Origin: Thermoanaerobaculia bacterium
Lineage (GTDB): Bacteria; Acidobacteriota; Thermoanaerobaculia; Multivoradales; JAHEKO01
Assembly (NCBI GenBank): GCA_947259195.1
Contig: CAMYLC010000054.1
Coordinates: 1-64,000, forward strand
Length of the DNA: 64,000 bases
Direction of reading: 5' to 3'
Positions within the stretch are counted from its first letter, which is position 1. Every line of letters starts with the position of its first letter. This document shows, piece by piece, positions 1 to 8,124 of this stretch. The notes beneath the pieces were generated by a model. That model made no database searches and was not told where the DNA came from. It saw only the letters and a list, made by a program, of their open reading frames with translations. A program made the translations under genes and the position numbers.

Positions 1-346
1 GGAGAAAAGCGGTGCCGTACTCGTAGCCTATCGAAGTCAGATCGCCCTGATACCCAAGGTAGAAGCGAAGGAAGAAGTAGGGTGCCCCCATTCCCATCGA
101 TCCCAGAGTCGCCAGAATGGTCAGGGGTTGATCGGCAAGGACCCGATAGAGGTTCCCGTTCAACAGGAAACCGGTAAGGACGGCGCACATCACCAACAGG
201 AAGAAGGACACCCCCCTGCCGCGCCGTGCCAAGAGAAAGTGGCCGGCACCTGGCAACAGCCATGCCGCCACCAGGGTACCGAAGACCTTGGAAAATACCG
301 TTTCATCAGAGGCCGGAGTGCCGGCTGCCGATCCGCCGTCCGTCAA
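1..346 (-). CDS. membrane protein of unknown function (partial, cut by window edge)
   Basis: Reading the minus strand from a TTG that directly follows the TGA of the HIT gene gives an open frame to the window edge (about 115 residues, C-terminus missing). After a short polar N-terminus there are hydrophobic stretches at about residues 20-35, 42-60 and 73-92. A Pro-Gly-Ala-Gly-His turn is followed by Arg-Arg-Gly-Arg-Gly, which recalls small 'PGxGH...RRxRG' membrane proteins of Acidobacteriota (DUF6677-like); that family guess is weak. It is the last visible gene of the rpsA-HU-HIT transcription unit and is probably translationally coupled to the HIT gene because the stop and start codons abut. 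No function can be assigned. Confidence 0.6.
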   Translation of the reverse strand, partial: MTDGGSAAGTPASDETVFSKVFGTLVAAWLLPGAGHFLLARRGRGVSFFLLVMCAVLTGFLLNGNLYRVLADQPLTILATLGSMGMGAPYFFLRFYLGYQGDLTSIGYEYGTAFL

Positions 347-841
347 TCAACTCTCCTCTTCTTCGAATAGAGGGAGCAGACGCGCACGGATCTGTTCTGG
401 CTCCTCCGGTAACAAACGGGTCTCCGCTACAACACTCATGAAGTTCGTATCGCCCAGCCAACGGGGCACGATGTGGAAATGGTAATGCTCGGGCACTCCC
501 GCGCCCCCTGCATGCCCGAGGTTGATCCCCATATTGAATCCGTCGGGACCGTAGGCCCTCTCCAGAACTCTCTGGCACTTCAGAACAAGAGGCCAGAATT
601 CTTCCACTGCCTCCGATGAAGAGCCCTCGGGATCGGCCAAGTGACCCAGAGGCGCGACCATCAAGTGACCGTTGGTATAGGGATAGCGGTTGAGCATGAC
701 CAGATGGTGCCTGGCCACAGCCACTACCAGGCACTGCGGATCGTCTGGCCGCTCGGCGGCGGCACAGAAGAAACAGCCTTCGGGTTCCAAGAGAGTCTCA
801 GAAATGTACGCAAACCTCCACGGGGTTAGCAGCGTCTGCAT
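347..841 (-). CDS. HIT-family hydrolase/transferase (Ap4A phosphorylase-like)
   Basis: A 164-residue protein with the histidine triad His119-Tyr-His121-Phe-His123-Ile-Val near the C-terminus. This is the nucleotidyl-transfer motif of HIT enzymes; the middle His is normally the nucleophile. Near the N-terminus is a CxxC-type pair (Cys23, Cys26), and NGHL/MVAP (residues 57-64) is the usual central HIT strand. Length and layout fit the bacterial HIT branch related to Ap4A phosphorylase and galactose-1-phosphate uridylyltransferase, so the likely substrates are dinucleoside polyphosphates or AMP-lysine type adducts; the exact substrate cannot be read from sequence. An AGGGG Shine-Dalgarno precedes the ATG. 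It lies 20 bp downstream of the HU gene, in the rpsA unit. Confidence 0.9.
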   Translation of the reverse strand: MQTLLTPWRFAYISETLLEPEGCFFCAAAERPDDPQCLVVAVARHHLVMLNRYPYTNGHLMVAPLGHLADPEGSSSEAVEEFWPLVLKCQRVLERAYGPDGFNMGINLGHAGGAGVPEHYHFHIVPRWLGDTNFMSVVAETRLLPEEPEQIRARLLPLFEEEES

Positions 842-861
842 GGCCCTGCCGATGAGCTGCC

Positions 862-1143
862 TCAGGAATCGCTGTTCAGCAGTTCCTTCAACTCTTTGCC
901 GGGCTTGAAGTAGGGGATTCGCTTGGGTGGGACCTCGACGCGGTCGCCAGTCTTGGGGTTGCGACCGATTCGAGACCCCCGTTGGCGAATTCGGAAGCTG
1001 CCGAACCCGCGCAACTCGATCTTCTCACCCTCCTTCAGCGACTCGACGATGCTCTCGAAAACCGTGTTCACGATGAGCTCGGCGTGCTTCTTGGTGAGCT
1101 GCGTGGTCTCCGCAACCTGTTCCACCAATTCCGCTTTCGTCAT
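862..1143 (-). CDS. HU/IHF-type DNA-binding protein
   Basis: A 93-residue nucleoid protein of the HU/IHF family. It has the classical start MTKAEL, the signature GFGSFRIRQR...GRNPKTG (DNA-binding beta arms) and the C-terminal PGKELKE. The start is taken at the ATG at 1143 because GAGGGG lies just upstream; an in-frame GTG six codons earlier has no ribosome site. It is the next gene after rpsA on the same strand, matching the cmk-rpsA-ihfB order of proteobacteria, so an IHF-beta-like role is plausible. A second HU paralogue lies at 36688. HU/IHF proteins bend DNA as dimers, and the two paralogues could form homo- or heterodimers. Confidence 0.93.
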   Translation of the reverse strand: MTKAELVEQVAETTQLTKKHAELIVNTVFESIVESLKEGEKIELRGFGSFRIRQRGSRIGRNPKTGDRVEVPPKRIPYFKPGKELKELLNSDS

Positions 1144-1244
1144 TCCGCCCCTCACTGACACGTCTCGCTCTCGTTAAGCTCCCAGCTGAATTGGTGGCCC
1201 CAATCAGGCTCGCTGACAGACAAAGAGCCACCTCGCATCGGAAC

Positions 1245-3344
1245 CTAGTCTACAGTCTCCTTGTCCTTGTCCGCGTCGGGTTCTTCTTCTGTCTCTTCTG
1301 TGGAGTTGTCGATCTCCGCCGCTTCGGGCTCTTCTGCCGGCGCCGCCGACTCCTTGGCTTCTTCGACGGCTGCGGTTTCTTCTAGAGTCTCTTCCTCGAC
1401 TTCGACCACCTCGGCTTCGCTCTGCTCTTCAGCAGACTCATCGGTCGCCTCTGCCTCTACCTCGGCGTTCAGCTCGGCCTGTTCATCAGCGACTTCCGCC
1501 ACCTCTTCCACCACGGTCGCTTCGGCCTCGGCAACTGCCTCGCTCTCCCCTTCAGCCTCTGTCAGCACTGCTTCGACGTTCACTTCCTCTTCCGAAGGCT
1601 CATCGGAGTCCTCGGTCTCGACTGCGGAGGGCTCCTCCCCGGCGGCAAGCTCTTCGGCTTCCTCTTCAGCGTGAGCTGCCTCAAACTCCGCGATCTCGTC
1701 GGCAGTAGGCTGAGGTACACCGCGCATGGTCAGGCCGACCTTCTTGTCTTCCTGCTCGATCCGCAAGATCCTCGCGCTTACCCATTCTCCGACGGAGTAC
1801 TGATCCTCGAGAGAGGACGTACCGCTCTCGATTTCGCTCACATGAGCCAGGCCTTCCAGACCTTCGTAGATATCCACGAACAACCCGAAGTCGGTGACGT
1901 TGACCACTCGCCCGGTAACCGTATCTCCGACTGTGCTCTCCTCGACGAAGCTATCCCACTCGTTGGGCAGGAACTCCTTGATGGACAGGGATACGCGTTG
2001 ATTCTCGACATCGATATTCGTAATGCGAGCCCGTAGGTCGTCCCCTTTGTTCAGCACATCCCCGGGATGCTTGATTCTCTTCGTCCAACTCATATCCGAA
2101 ACGTGGATCAGTCCGTCAATCTCGTCCGTAATCTGTACAAAAGCCCCAAACTCCGTGAGATTTCGGACCTTACCCTCGATCACGCTGCCCACCGGATGGG
2201 AGATCGCCAACTCTTCCCACGGGTTCCTCTCGGCCTGCCGCAAAGACAGGCTGATCCGTCGCTGAGGGAGGTCGAGCTCCGAAACGATGGCCTCGACCTC
2301 GTCTCCCACTTCCAGGATTTTGGCGGGATTCACGACTTTCTTGGTCCACGACATCTCACTGACGTGGATCAGGCCTTCGACTCCTTCCTCGAGCTCGACA
2401 AAAGCACCGTAGTCTACCAGGCTCACCACCTTGCCTCGAACCTTGGAGCCAAGCGGGTACTTCTTGTCCACCAGCGACCAGGGATCTTCCGACCTCTGCT
2501 TGTAGCCCAGGGAGACTCGCTCCGTCTCCGGATCGAACTTCAGGACTACAACCTCGGCTTCGTCACCGATTGCAAAGTGCTCTGAGGGGTGGTTTACCCT
2601 ACCCCACGAAATGTCGGTAATGTGCAGCAGGCCGTCGATGCCCCCCAGATCGACGAACACGCCGTAGTCCGTGATGTTCTTGACGACGCCCTCGAGAATC
2701 ACACCCTCCTCGAGCAAGGTGAGGGTTTCAGCCTTCTTGGCGGCGAACTCCTTCTCGAGCACCGCCTTGCGGGAAAGAACCACATTATTGCGCCGACGGT
2801 CCATGCTGATGACTTTGAACTCGAGCTCCTGGCCGCGAAGCGATTCCAGGTTCTTGACCGGCTTGATGTCTACCAGAGACCCGGGCAGGAAGGCTCGGAT
2901 GCCCACATCCACCGTCAGGCCGCCCTTGATGCGGTCGATCACACGGCCATGGATGATGTCTCCGGCCTTGTAGCTCTTCTCGATGTCCGACCAGACCATC
3001 ATCCTCTCGGCCTTCTGCTTGGAGAGCAGAACATGCCCTTCTGCATCTTCAGTGCGCTCTAGCAGCACCTCCACATCATCGCCAATCTCGACCGAAAGGT
3101 TGCCCTCGTAGTCGACGAATTCCGCAACCGGGATCAATCCCTCTGATTTGTAGCCCACATCGACCACCACGTGGTTCGGGTTGATCGTGATGACCCGCCC
3201 GGTGACGATCTGTCCCTCGCTGAGGTGGCGCATGCTCTCATCGTAGAGAGACACCATCTCCTCGTACCCAAAATCCTCCCTCTCGTCGATCTTTTCGGAC
3301 GTACTGTCAGTTTCCTGACGGTCGTTCTCGTCCATGGACTCCAT
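1245..3344 (-). CDS. rpsA: 30S ribosomal protein S1
   Basis: About 699 residues with six S1 (OB-fold) repeats over roughly residues 40-545. The last four are canonical, with (I/H)VS(D/E)-type cores followed by SW. S1 binds mRNA on the 30S platform and helps initiation on weak or structured leaders. An unusual acidic tail of about 150 residues rich in Glu, Ala and Val follows the sixth repeat and makes the protein longer than E. coli S1 (557). The start is set at the ATG at 3344 because AAGGAGG then has 10-nt spacing; an ATG at 3353 sits 1 nt from the Shine-Dalgarno. A strong promoter and a three-hairpin leader lie upstream, and the HU gene follows in the same direction. Confidence 0.97.
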   Translation of the reverse strand: MESMDENDRQETDSTSEKIDEREDFGYEEMVSLYDESMRHLSEGQIVTGRVITINPNHVVVDVGYKSEGLIPVAEFVDYEGNLSVEIGDDVEVLLERTEDAEGHVLLSKQKAERMMVWSDIEKSYKAGDIIHGRVIDRIKGGLTVDVGIRAFLPGSLVDIKPVKNLESLRGQELEFKVISMDRRRNNVVLSRKAVLEKEFAAKKAETLTLLEEGVILEGVVKNITDYGVFVDLGGIDGLLHITDISWGRVNHPSEHFAIGDEAEVVVLKFDPETERVSLGYKQRSEDPWSLVDKKYPLGSKVRGKVVSLVDYGAFVELEEGVEGLIHVSEMSWTKKVVNPAKILEVGDEVEAIVSELDLPQRRISLSLRQAERNPWEELAISHPVGSVIEGKVRNLTEFGAFVQITDEIDGLIHVSDMSWTKRIKHPGDVLNKGDDLRARITNIDVENQRVSLSIKEFLPNEWDSFVEESTVGDTVTGRVVNVTDFGLFVDIYEGLEGLAHVSEIESGTSSLEDQYSVGEWVSARILRIEQEDKKVGLTMRGVPQPTADEIAEFEAAHAEEEAEELAAGEEPSAVETEDSDEPSEEEVNVEAVLTEAEGESEAVAEAEATVVEEVAEVADEQAELNAEVEAEATDESAEEQSEAEVVEVEEETLEETAAVEEAKESAAPAEEPEAAEIDNSTEETEEEPDADKDKETVD

Positions 3345-3372
3345 AAGACACATTCCTCCTTGACAATGGGAT

Positions 3373-3437
3373 CAGGCCAAGGGCCTGTCTTTCCCTACGG
3401 CGGGAAATTCGAGTTCCGTTAAGTCGTTTAGAACTCG
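3373..3437 (-). promoter_or_regulatory. structured rpsA leader: three successive hairpins
   Basis: Between the predicted transcription start (about 3440) and the Shine-Dalgarno, the leader consists almost only of three perfect inverted repeats. In RNA order they are: hairpin I, CGAGUUC/GAACUCG (3437-3431 with 3416-3410, 14-nt loop); hairpin II, UUUCCC/GGGAAA (3407-3402 with 3395-3390, 6-nt loop); hairpin III, CAGGCC/GGCCUG (3387-3382 with 3378-3373, 3-nt loop). The E. coli rpsA leader also folds into three consecutive hairpins used for S1 recruitment and autogenous control. The likeness here is in architecture, not in sequence, so a regulatory role is inference. Confidence 0.65.
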
Positions 3438-3446
3438 AAGTTTCAG

Positions 3447-3476
3447 AGTATAGGGAGGTTCCCTTTGGGCTGTCAA
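3447..3476 (-). promoter_or_regulatory. sigma70-type promoter of rpsA
   Basis: On the minus strand, TTGACA (3476-3471) is separated by 18 bp from TATACT (3452-3447). The -35 is a perfect consensus match and the -10 matches 5 of 6 positions. The predicted start of transcription is near 3440, three bases before hairpin I of the leader. Confidence 0.8.
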
Positions 3477-3503
3477 CCCGGGACTCTGGCCTGGCAACTC
3501 ACT

Positions 3504-4694
3504 CTACGCGTCAAGCCCAGCGAGCCGCGAGAGAGCCAGATCAATTTCCTGCGTCACATCAGGATCGAGTTCGATCGACTGTCGGGCCTGCAAACCCGCC
3601 AGGGCCTTCTCGCCGCCGATCTCGCCAAGCGCCCAGGCGACATGAAGCCGCACTAGGGGGCTGTCGTCCTGCAGGGCCTCGAGAAGAGCGGGCACATATC
3701 GGAGATTGCCAGAGTTGCCCATCGCCACGGCCGCATTTCTCTGCAGGCCCTCCTGTTTTGCCCGCTTCATCGGACTGCCTCGAAAGCGCTCGACATAGCT
3801 CTCGCGGTCGAGCCGCAGCATATCTGTCAAATCCAGAGCTGCCCTCTTCGCAGGCAGTTCCAGTGGCGGATGGTGGACCTCGATCGCGTCGCCATTCCAG
3901 GGGCAGGCCTCCTGGCACAGATCGCAACCGAACACCCAACCACCTGTCAGGCGGCGTATCTCTAGAGGGAAGACGCCTCGATGCTCGATTGTCCAGTAGC
4001 TGATACAGCGATTGGCATCCAATCTGTAGGGTTCCGGCAACGCACCCGTCGGACAGGCTTCGAGGCACCGGGTACAACTGCCACAGAGATCGGCTATGGG
4101 GAGATCCGGCTCCAACTCCAGGCTGAGGAGGAGCTCTCCCAACAGAAACCACGAACCCGATTGCTCACTCAGGAGCATGGTGTTCTTGCCGAAGACTCCG
4201 ATTCCGGCCCGGCTGGCGAGCTCACGTTCCAGGACCGGTCCGGTATCGACGTAGGCTCGCGTCGTACAGCCCGGGAACTCGGTGCAGATCCTGTCAGCCA
4301 GGTTCTGCAGTCGCTGCTTCATGAGATCGTGGTAGTCGACGCCCAACGCGTAGCGCGCTACCCGTGGCCAAAGGTCGCCATCGACCTCTCGCTGGCCCTT
4401 CAGTGGGCTGTATTGGAGGGCCACACAGACAGCGCTTCGAGCCCCGGGGAGGATATCTCTCGGATCGAGACGCAACTCGGTGCGCCGACTCATGTAAGCC
4501 ATCGCCGCATGATCGCCCTTGGCCAGCCAACGCAGAAACGCCTGCTCCTGGGACGAAGGCTCTAGCTTGGCGATTCCAGCCCCATCAAACCCCTCTTCCA
4601 GGGCCCAATTTCGAAGGACGTCGGATGAACTTTCTGCACTCACCTGAGGCCATTCTAGCCTCTTCAGATTGCTCGCCCAGCGCCTGCAACGCAT
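3504..4694 (-). CDS. queG: epoxyqueuosine reductase
   Basis: Catalyses the last step of queuosine synthesis, reducing epoxyqueuosine in tRNA to queuosine with cobalamin and two [4Fe-4S] clusters. The visible signature is a ferredoxin-like pair, CGSCTRCLEACP followed later by GCDLCQEACPWN, in a protein of about 396 residues. A C-terminal HEAT-like repeat (YVPALLEAL...VAWALGEIGG) is typical of QueG. The start is uncertain: ATG at 4694 has GAGG six bases upstream and is used here; a GTG at 4706 has no ribosome site, and a GTG at 4643 would begin where homology to the family normally begins. It is monocistronic in appearance, upstream of the rpsA promoter and divergent from leucine dehydrogenase. 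Confidence 0.93.
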   Translation of the reverse strand: MRCRRWASNLKRLEWPQVSAESSSDVLRNWALEEGFDGAGIAKLEPSSQEQAFLRWLAKGDHAAMAYMSRRTELRLDPRDILPGARSAVCVALQYSPLKGQREVDGDLWPRVARYALGVDYHDLMKQRLQNLADRICTEFPGCTTRAYVDTGPVLERELASRAGIGVFGKNTMLLSEQSGSWFLLGELLLSLELEPDLPIADLCGSCTRCLEACPTGALPEPYRLDANRCISYWTIEHRGVFPLEIRRLTGGWVFGCDLCQEACPWNGDAIEVHHPPLELPAKRAALDLTDMLRLDRESYVERFRGSPMKRAKQEGLQRNAAVAMGNSGNLRYVPALLEALQDDSPLVRLHVAWALGEIGGEKALAGLQARQSIELDPDVTQEIDLALSRLAGLDA

Positions 4695-4738
4695 TTGCCG
4701 CCTCACGCTGAATTCAAGTAAACTGTGGACGATTCGAC

Positions 4739-4755
4739 GTACCCCGGGCGGGTAC
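4739..4755. repeat. short inverted repeat between queG and leucine dehydrogenase
   Basis: GTACCC (4739-4744) and GGGTAC (4750-4755) form a perfect 6-bp inverted repeat with a 5-base GC loop in the divergent intergenic region. It has no T-tract, so it is not an obvious terminator; it could be an operator for either gene. No convincing -35/-10 pair was found in this 235-bp gap. Confidence 0.35.
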
Positions 4756-4929
4756 GACCTGTCTTTCCAACCGGTCGTCCGCTCAGGCCAGTTACGGTAG
4801 CTCCGAGCTGAGGAACAATCAGAGGAATCAAAGCCCAGTTAGTGGGTTCTTGTTCGGAAACCGCCGAGAAAACGAGCCTGACGGGCAACTGGAAAGTTCA
4901 AACTCTGACCTGATCAGGAGATCTGGCAC

Positions 4930-6021
4930 ATGGAGATTTTCGAACGACTCGCCGACATGGGTCACGAGCGCGTACTTTTGTGCTCGAATCCCGACGTAGG
5001 ACTGAAAGCCATCATCGCCGTCCATTCCACCGCCCTCGGCCCGGGACTCGGCGGACTCAGGATGTGGCCCTTCAAGGACTTCGATGAGGCGCTCACCGAT
5101 GTTCTCCGCCTGTCGCGGGGGATGACCTACAAGGCGGCAGCCGCGGGTCTCCACCTCGGCGGCGGCAAGGCGGTGATTCTCGGCGACCCGAAGTCCGACA
5201 AGAGCGAGGCACTCTTTCGCTCCTTCGGGCGCTACGTCGAGTCCCTGAACGGCCTCTACATCACCGCCGAAGACGTGGGTACAGACATGGAGGATATGGA
5301 GGTGATCCTGTCGGAGACCCGCTGGGTCACAGGCGTCTCACCTGCCCACGGAGGCAGCGGTGATCCATCACCGGTTACTGCATACGGGGTCCTACAAGGA
5401 ATCAAAGCCGCGGCAAATTGGAAGAACGACGAACCCTCCCTCAAGGGTCTTACCGTTGCCGTGCAGGGAGTCGGCAATGTCGGGTACTACCTCGCCAAGT
5501 ACCTCACCGATGAAGGCGCCAAGATCATCGGCGCCGATATCGACCCAGAGAAGACAGCCAGGGCCGAAAGTGATCTGGGAGTCGAGATCGTCTCGACCGA
5601 CGAGATCATGGAAGTCGATTGTGACGTGCTGGCGCCGTGTGCACTCGGCGCCGGTCTCAACCAAGAGTCCATCCCCAAGCTGCGTTGCAGCATCGTGGCC
5701 GGTGGCGCCAACAACCAACTGCACAAAGAGGAAATCGACGGCGTCGCGTTGCACGAGCGAGACATACTCTATGCCCCTGATTTCGTCATCAACGCCGGTG
5801 GACTGATCAACGTCTACAACGAGCTGACGGGCGACTACAACCAGGAAAGAGCGCTGCGCATGACGCGAGGCATCTACTTGAATCTCATGCGAGTGTTCGA
5901 AATCTCCAAGGAAGACAAGGTCCCGACCTATGTCGCGGCAGATCGCATGGCCGAGGAGCGCATCGCGACCATAAAGAAGCTCGGATCGCGGCACTGGGGC
6001 CGTTTCATCAGCAACCACTAG
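4930..6021 (+). CDS. leucine dehydrogenase (Glu/Leu/Phe/Val dehydrogenase family)
   Basis: NAD-dependent oxidative deamination of branched-chain amino acids to 2-oxo acids (or the reverse). At 363 residues it has the length of leucine dehydrogenases rather than glutamate dehydrogenases. Key residues fall at the numbers known from the Bacillus enzyme: Gly41-Gly42, Lys68, the catalytic Lys80 in HLGGGKAVI, and Asp115 in AEDVGTD. The Rossmann motif GVGNVG is at 180-185. AGGAG lies 9 bases before the ATG. It could feed branched-chain acyl-CoA/fatty-acid synthesis by supplying branched 2-oxo acids. Its 3' end overlaps cmk by 4 bp in convergent orientation. Valine or phenylalanine preference cannot be excluded. 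Confidence 0.92.
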   Translation: MEIFERLADMGHERVLLCSNPDVGLKAIIAVHSTALGPGLGGLRMWPFKDFDEALTDVLRLSRGMTYKAAAAGLHLGGGKAVILGDPKSDKSEALFRSFGRYVESLNGLYITAEDVGTDMEDMEVILSETRWVTGVSPAHGGSGDPSPVTAYGVLQGIKAAANWKNDEPSLKGLTVAVQGVGNVGYYLAKYLTDEGAKIIGADIDPEKTARAESDLGVEIVSTDEIMEVDCDVLAPCALGAGLNQESIPKLRCSIVAGGANNQLHKEEIDGVALHERDILYAPDFVINAGGLINVYNELTGDYNQERALRMTRGIYLNLMRVFEISKEDKVPTYVAADRMAEERIATIKKLGSRHWGRFISNH

Positions 6022-6707
6022 CCCGACGGCAGCAGCTGCCGGATCTCTTCCAGAATCACCTGCACGACTTCTTCGATCGACCGCGACCCGGTATCGACGA
6101 TCCGGTAGCTGCTGTTCACGGTCAGTGGTGATTCGGCCCTGGTGGAATCTCGCTCGTCCCTCTCGCTGACCTCGCGCATGAGCTCGTCTGCGCTCAAGTT
6201 CGACCGGCCGGACTCCTCGAGCTGTTGCAGCCGACGACGAACCCTCGTTGCCAAAGGAGCCTGCAAGAAGAACTTGTGCGGCGTGTCGGGAAAGACCTTG
6301 GTACCGATATCGCGTCCCTCCACAACCGCGCCAGCCGACTCGGCGAATGATCGCTGGTGTGCGACCATGACTCGGCGGACGCCCGGATAGGTCGAGATGG
6401 ATGATGTGATCTCCGAGATTCGCGGCTGACGAGCTTCCTCGCCTAGCCTCCTGCCATCCAGAAGCACTTCGACAGTGCCATCGGGATTGCGGCGCAACAC
6501 GAGGTCTAGGTCGGATGCCAGAGCCTCGACAGTCTCGCGGTTTGCCGGATCGACACCCATTTGATCGACCTTGAGACCGAGGGCCCGATACATCGCCCCG
6601 GTCTCGAGGTAGGGCACGTCCAGCACCAACGCCAATCGTCTGGCCACCGTGCTCTTGCCCACCCCAGAAGTGCCGTCGATGGCTACGACCAGGGGTTGAC
6701 CGGTCAT
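6018..6707 (-). CDS. cmk: cytidylate kinase
   Basis: Phosphorylates CMP/dCMP with ATP. The 229-residue protein starts with the P-loop GTSGVGKST (residues 12-20), followed by the family's LETGAMYRALG, the CMP-binding VEGRDIGTKVFP and the lid R-rich RDERDSTRAESPL segment. It is the last gene of a tightly coupled five-gene operon (trpS-scpA-scpB-rluB-cmk); its ATG overlaps the rluB stop by 4 bp. In many bacteria cmk directly precedes rpsA; here the convergent leucine dehydrogenase and queG lie between the two. Confidence 0.96.
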   Translation of the reverse strand: MTGQPLVVAIDGTSGVGKSTVARRLALVLDVPYLETGAMYRALGLKVDQMGVDPANRETVEALASDLDLVLRRNPDGTVEVLLDGRRLGEEARQPRISEITSSISTYPGVRRVMVAHQRSFAESAGAVVEGRDIGTKVFPDTPHKFFLQAPLATRVRRRLQQLEESGRSNLSADELMREVSERDERDSTRAESPLTVNSSYRIVDTGSRSIEEVVQVILEEIRQLLPSG

Positions 6708-7495
6708 CGCCCTGCGCTCCGGGTCGTCCGTCGCCGGCGCTTCCGTTTGGGCGCCTTTGGCGCCTCACCGCTCCTCAAGGACTCGAGTTCCCGGGTGCTG
6801 AGCTTCCTGTAGGAGCCGACGGGGAGATCCCGGTCTGCGACCCTGCCGATACCGACTCGGATGAGACGCTGCACCGGGTTGCCGAGGCGAAAGAACATCT
6901 CGCGAATCTGTCGATTACGGCCCTCCTGCAGCTCGACCACCCACCACGAATTGGACTCGCCCTTGCCGCCTCTCGGCCCCTTGAGCAATCGGATCCTGGC
7001 CGGTGCGGTCCGCTTGCCATCGAGCATCACCCCCGTCTTCAGCTTGACGATCGACTCCTCGGCCGGAACACCCTTGACCTTCACATGATAGGTCTTCGAG
7101 CAACCGAAGCTCGGATGCGCCAGGCGATGAGCTAGATCCCCGTCGGACGTCAGAATCATCAAGCCCTCGCTGTTGAAGTCCAGGCGCCCCGCAATGACTA
7201 GGGACTTGCGGAACTTCGGGGGCAGAAGATCGAACACGGTCGGACGTCCTTGGGGGTCCGACCGCGTGGACATATAGCCCCTGGGCTTGTAAAGCAGGTA
7301 GTGCGATTTGCCTCGTGCCGGCTTCAGCCGACGTCCGTCGACCTTGATTGCGTCGCTCAGCGGATCGGCTTTCTCACCGACCTCGGCAACTCGGCCGTTG
7401 ACGGTGACCCGTCCCTCTTTGATCATCTCCTCGGCCTTGCGGCGCGAAGCAACGCCGGCTCGAGAGAGGATGCGCTGCAGACGTTCAGGGCTCAC
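6704..7495 (-). CDS. rluB: 23S rRNA pseudouridine synthase, RluB/RsuA family
   Basis: Isomerises a uridine in 23S rRNA (RluB acts on U2605 in E. coli). An N-terminal S4 RNA-binding domain (about residues 3-60: RLQRILSRAGVASRRKAEEMI) is followed by the catalytic domain with GRLDFNSEGLMILTSDG; the Asp of GRLD is the nucleophile. The 263-residue protein ends in a very basic tail (KRKRRRRTTR), common in RluB. It overlaps scpB upstream and cmk downstream by 4 bp each. The scpA-scpB-rluB order is widely conserved. RsuA-type or RluF-type specificity cannot be excluded, but context favours RluB. Confidence 0.93.
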   Translation of the reverse strand: MSPERLQRILSRAGVASRRKAEEMIKEGRVTVNGRVAEVGEKADPLSDAIKVDGRRLKPARGKSHYLLYKPRGYMSTRSDPQGRPTVFDLLPPKFRKSLVIAGRLDFNSEGLMILTSDGDLAHRLAHPSFGCSKTYHVKVKGVPAEESIVKLKTGVMLDGKRTAPARIRLLKGPRGGKGESNSWWVVELQEGRNRQIREMFFRLGNPVQRLIRVGIGRVADRDLPVGSYRKLSTRELESLRSGEAPKAPKRKRRRRTTRSAGR

Positions 7496-8124
7496 GATTC
7501 GTCGGACTCTAGAGATTCGATCACGCCAAAGGCCTCTTCGGCGATCTCCTGCTGTCGCTCCTCAGCCCCTCCGAGGTCGACTCCGTCCGGGCCGAAGATC
7601 TCCTCGAACTCCTCCAGAGGCGGTAGGTCGTCGAGAGATCCGAGACCGAAGTGCATCAGGAACTCCCGCGTGGTTCGGTAGAGAAACGGCTTGCCGACCA
7701 CCTTCTTTCGACCCGATATCCGGACCAGTCGCTTCTCGAGCAGGGTCTTCAGAACGCCCGCCGGACTGACTCCTCTGAGCTCTTGGATCTCGGGACCCGT
7801 AACTGGCTGACGGTAGGCCACGATGGCGAGCGTCTCCAGGGCCGCCATGGACAGGCGGGTCCGACCAGACACCTCGAAGAACTTCCGTAAGTAGCCGTGC
7901 AGCTCGGGTCGGGTTACGAGCCTCAGCCCGCCCGCGACCTCCTCGATGCGAACCCCTTTGTCGGGCCCACCTCCGTAGCGCTCGATCACCCGCTCCAAAG
8001 CGGCTGTAGCTGCCGCTCGATCCTGGCTTCCAAAGATCTCCAGGAGCTTCTCCCGGTCCACGGGTTCGGCGGCGACGAAGAGAACCGCTTCCAGCGCCGC
8101 CTCGATCTCGGGGTGCTCGGTCAT
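7492..8124 (-). CDS. scpB: segregation and condensation protein B
   Basis: A 210-residue ScpB made of two winged-helix domains; it pairs as a dimer with the kleisin ScpA to form the SMC-ScpAB condensin that organises and segregates the chromosome. Typical segments are the N-terminal EAALEAVLFVAAEPVDREKL, the central LSMAALETLAIVAYRQP followed by VTGPEIQELRGVSP, and the C-terminal LYRTTREFLMHFGL. Translationally coupled on both sides. The acidic C-terminus (about residues 175-210) is variable in the family. No smc gene is in the window. Confidence 0.96.
   Translation of the reverse strand: MTEHPEIEAALEAVLFVAAEPVDREKLLEIFGSQDRAAATAALERVIERYGGGPDKGVRIEEVAGGLRLVTRPELHGYLRKFFEVSGRTRLSMAALETLAIVAYRQPVTGPEIQELRGVSPAGVLKTLLEKRLVRISGRKKVVGKPFLYRTTREFLMHFGLGSLDDLPPLEEFEEIFGPDGVDLGGAEERQQEIAEEAFGVIESLESDES

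Noticed and set aside
1261..1674. 137-residue Ser/Ala-rich plus-strand reading frame
   Set aside because: It is the antisense shadow of the acidic tail of S1: Glu/Ala codons read backwards give Ser-rich protein. No ribosome site.
4739..4755. Rho-independent terminator between queG and leucine dehydrogenase
   Set aside because: A GC hairpin is there but no T-tract follows on either strand.
5392..6768. 458-residue minus-strand frame over leucine dehydrogenase and cmk
   Set aside because: Arg/Gly-rich low-complexity composition typical of a GC-rich shadow; overlaps two certain genes.
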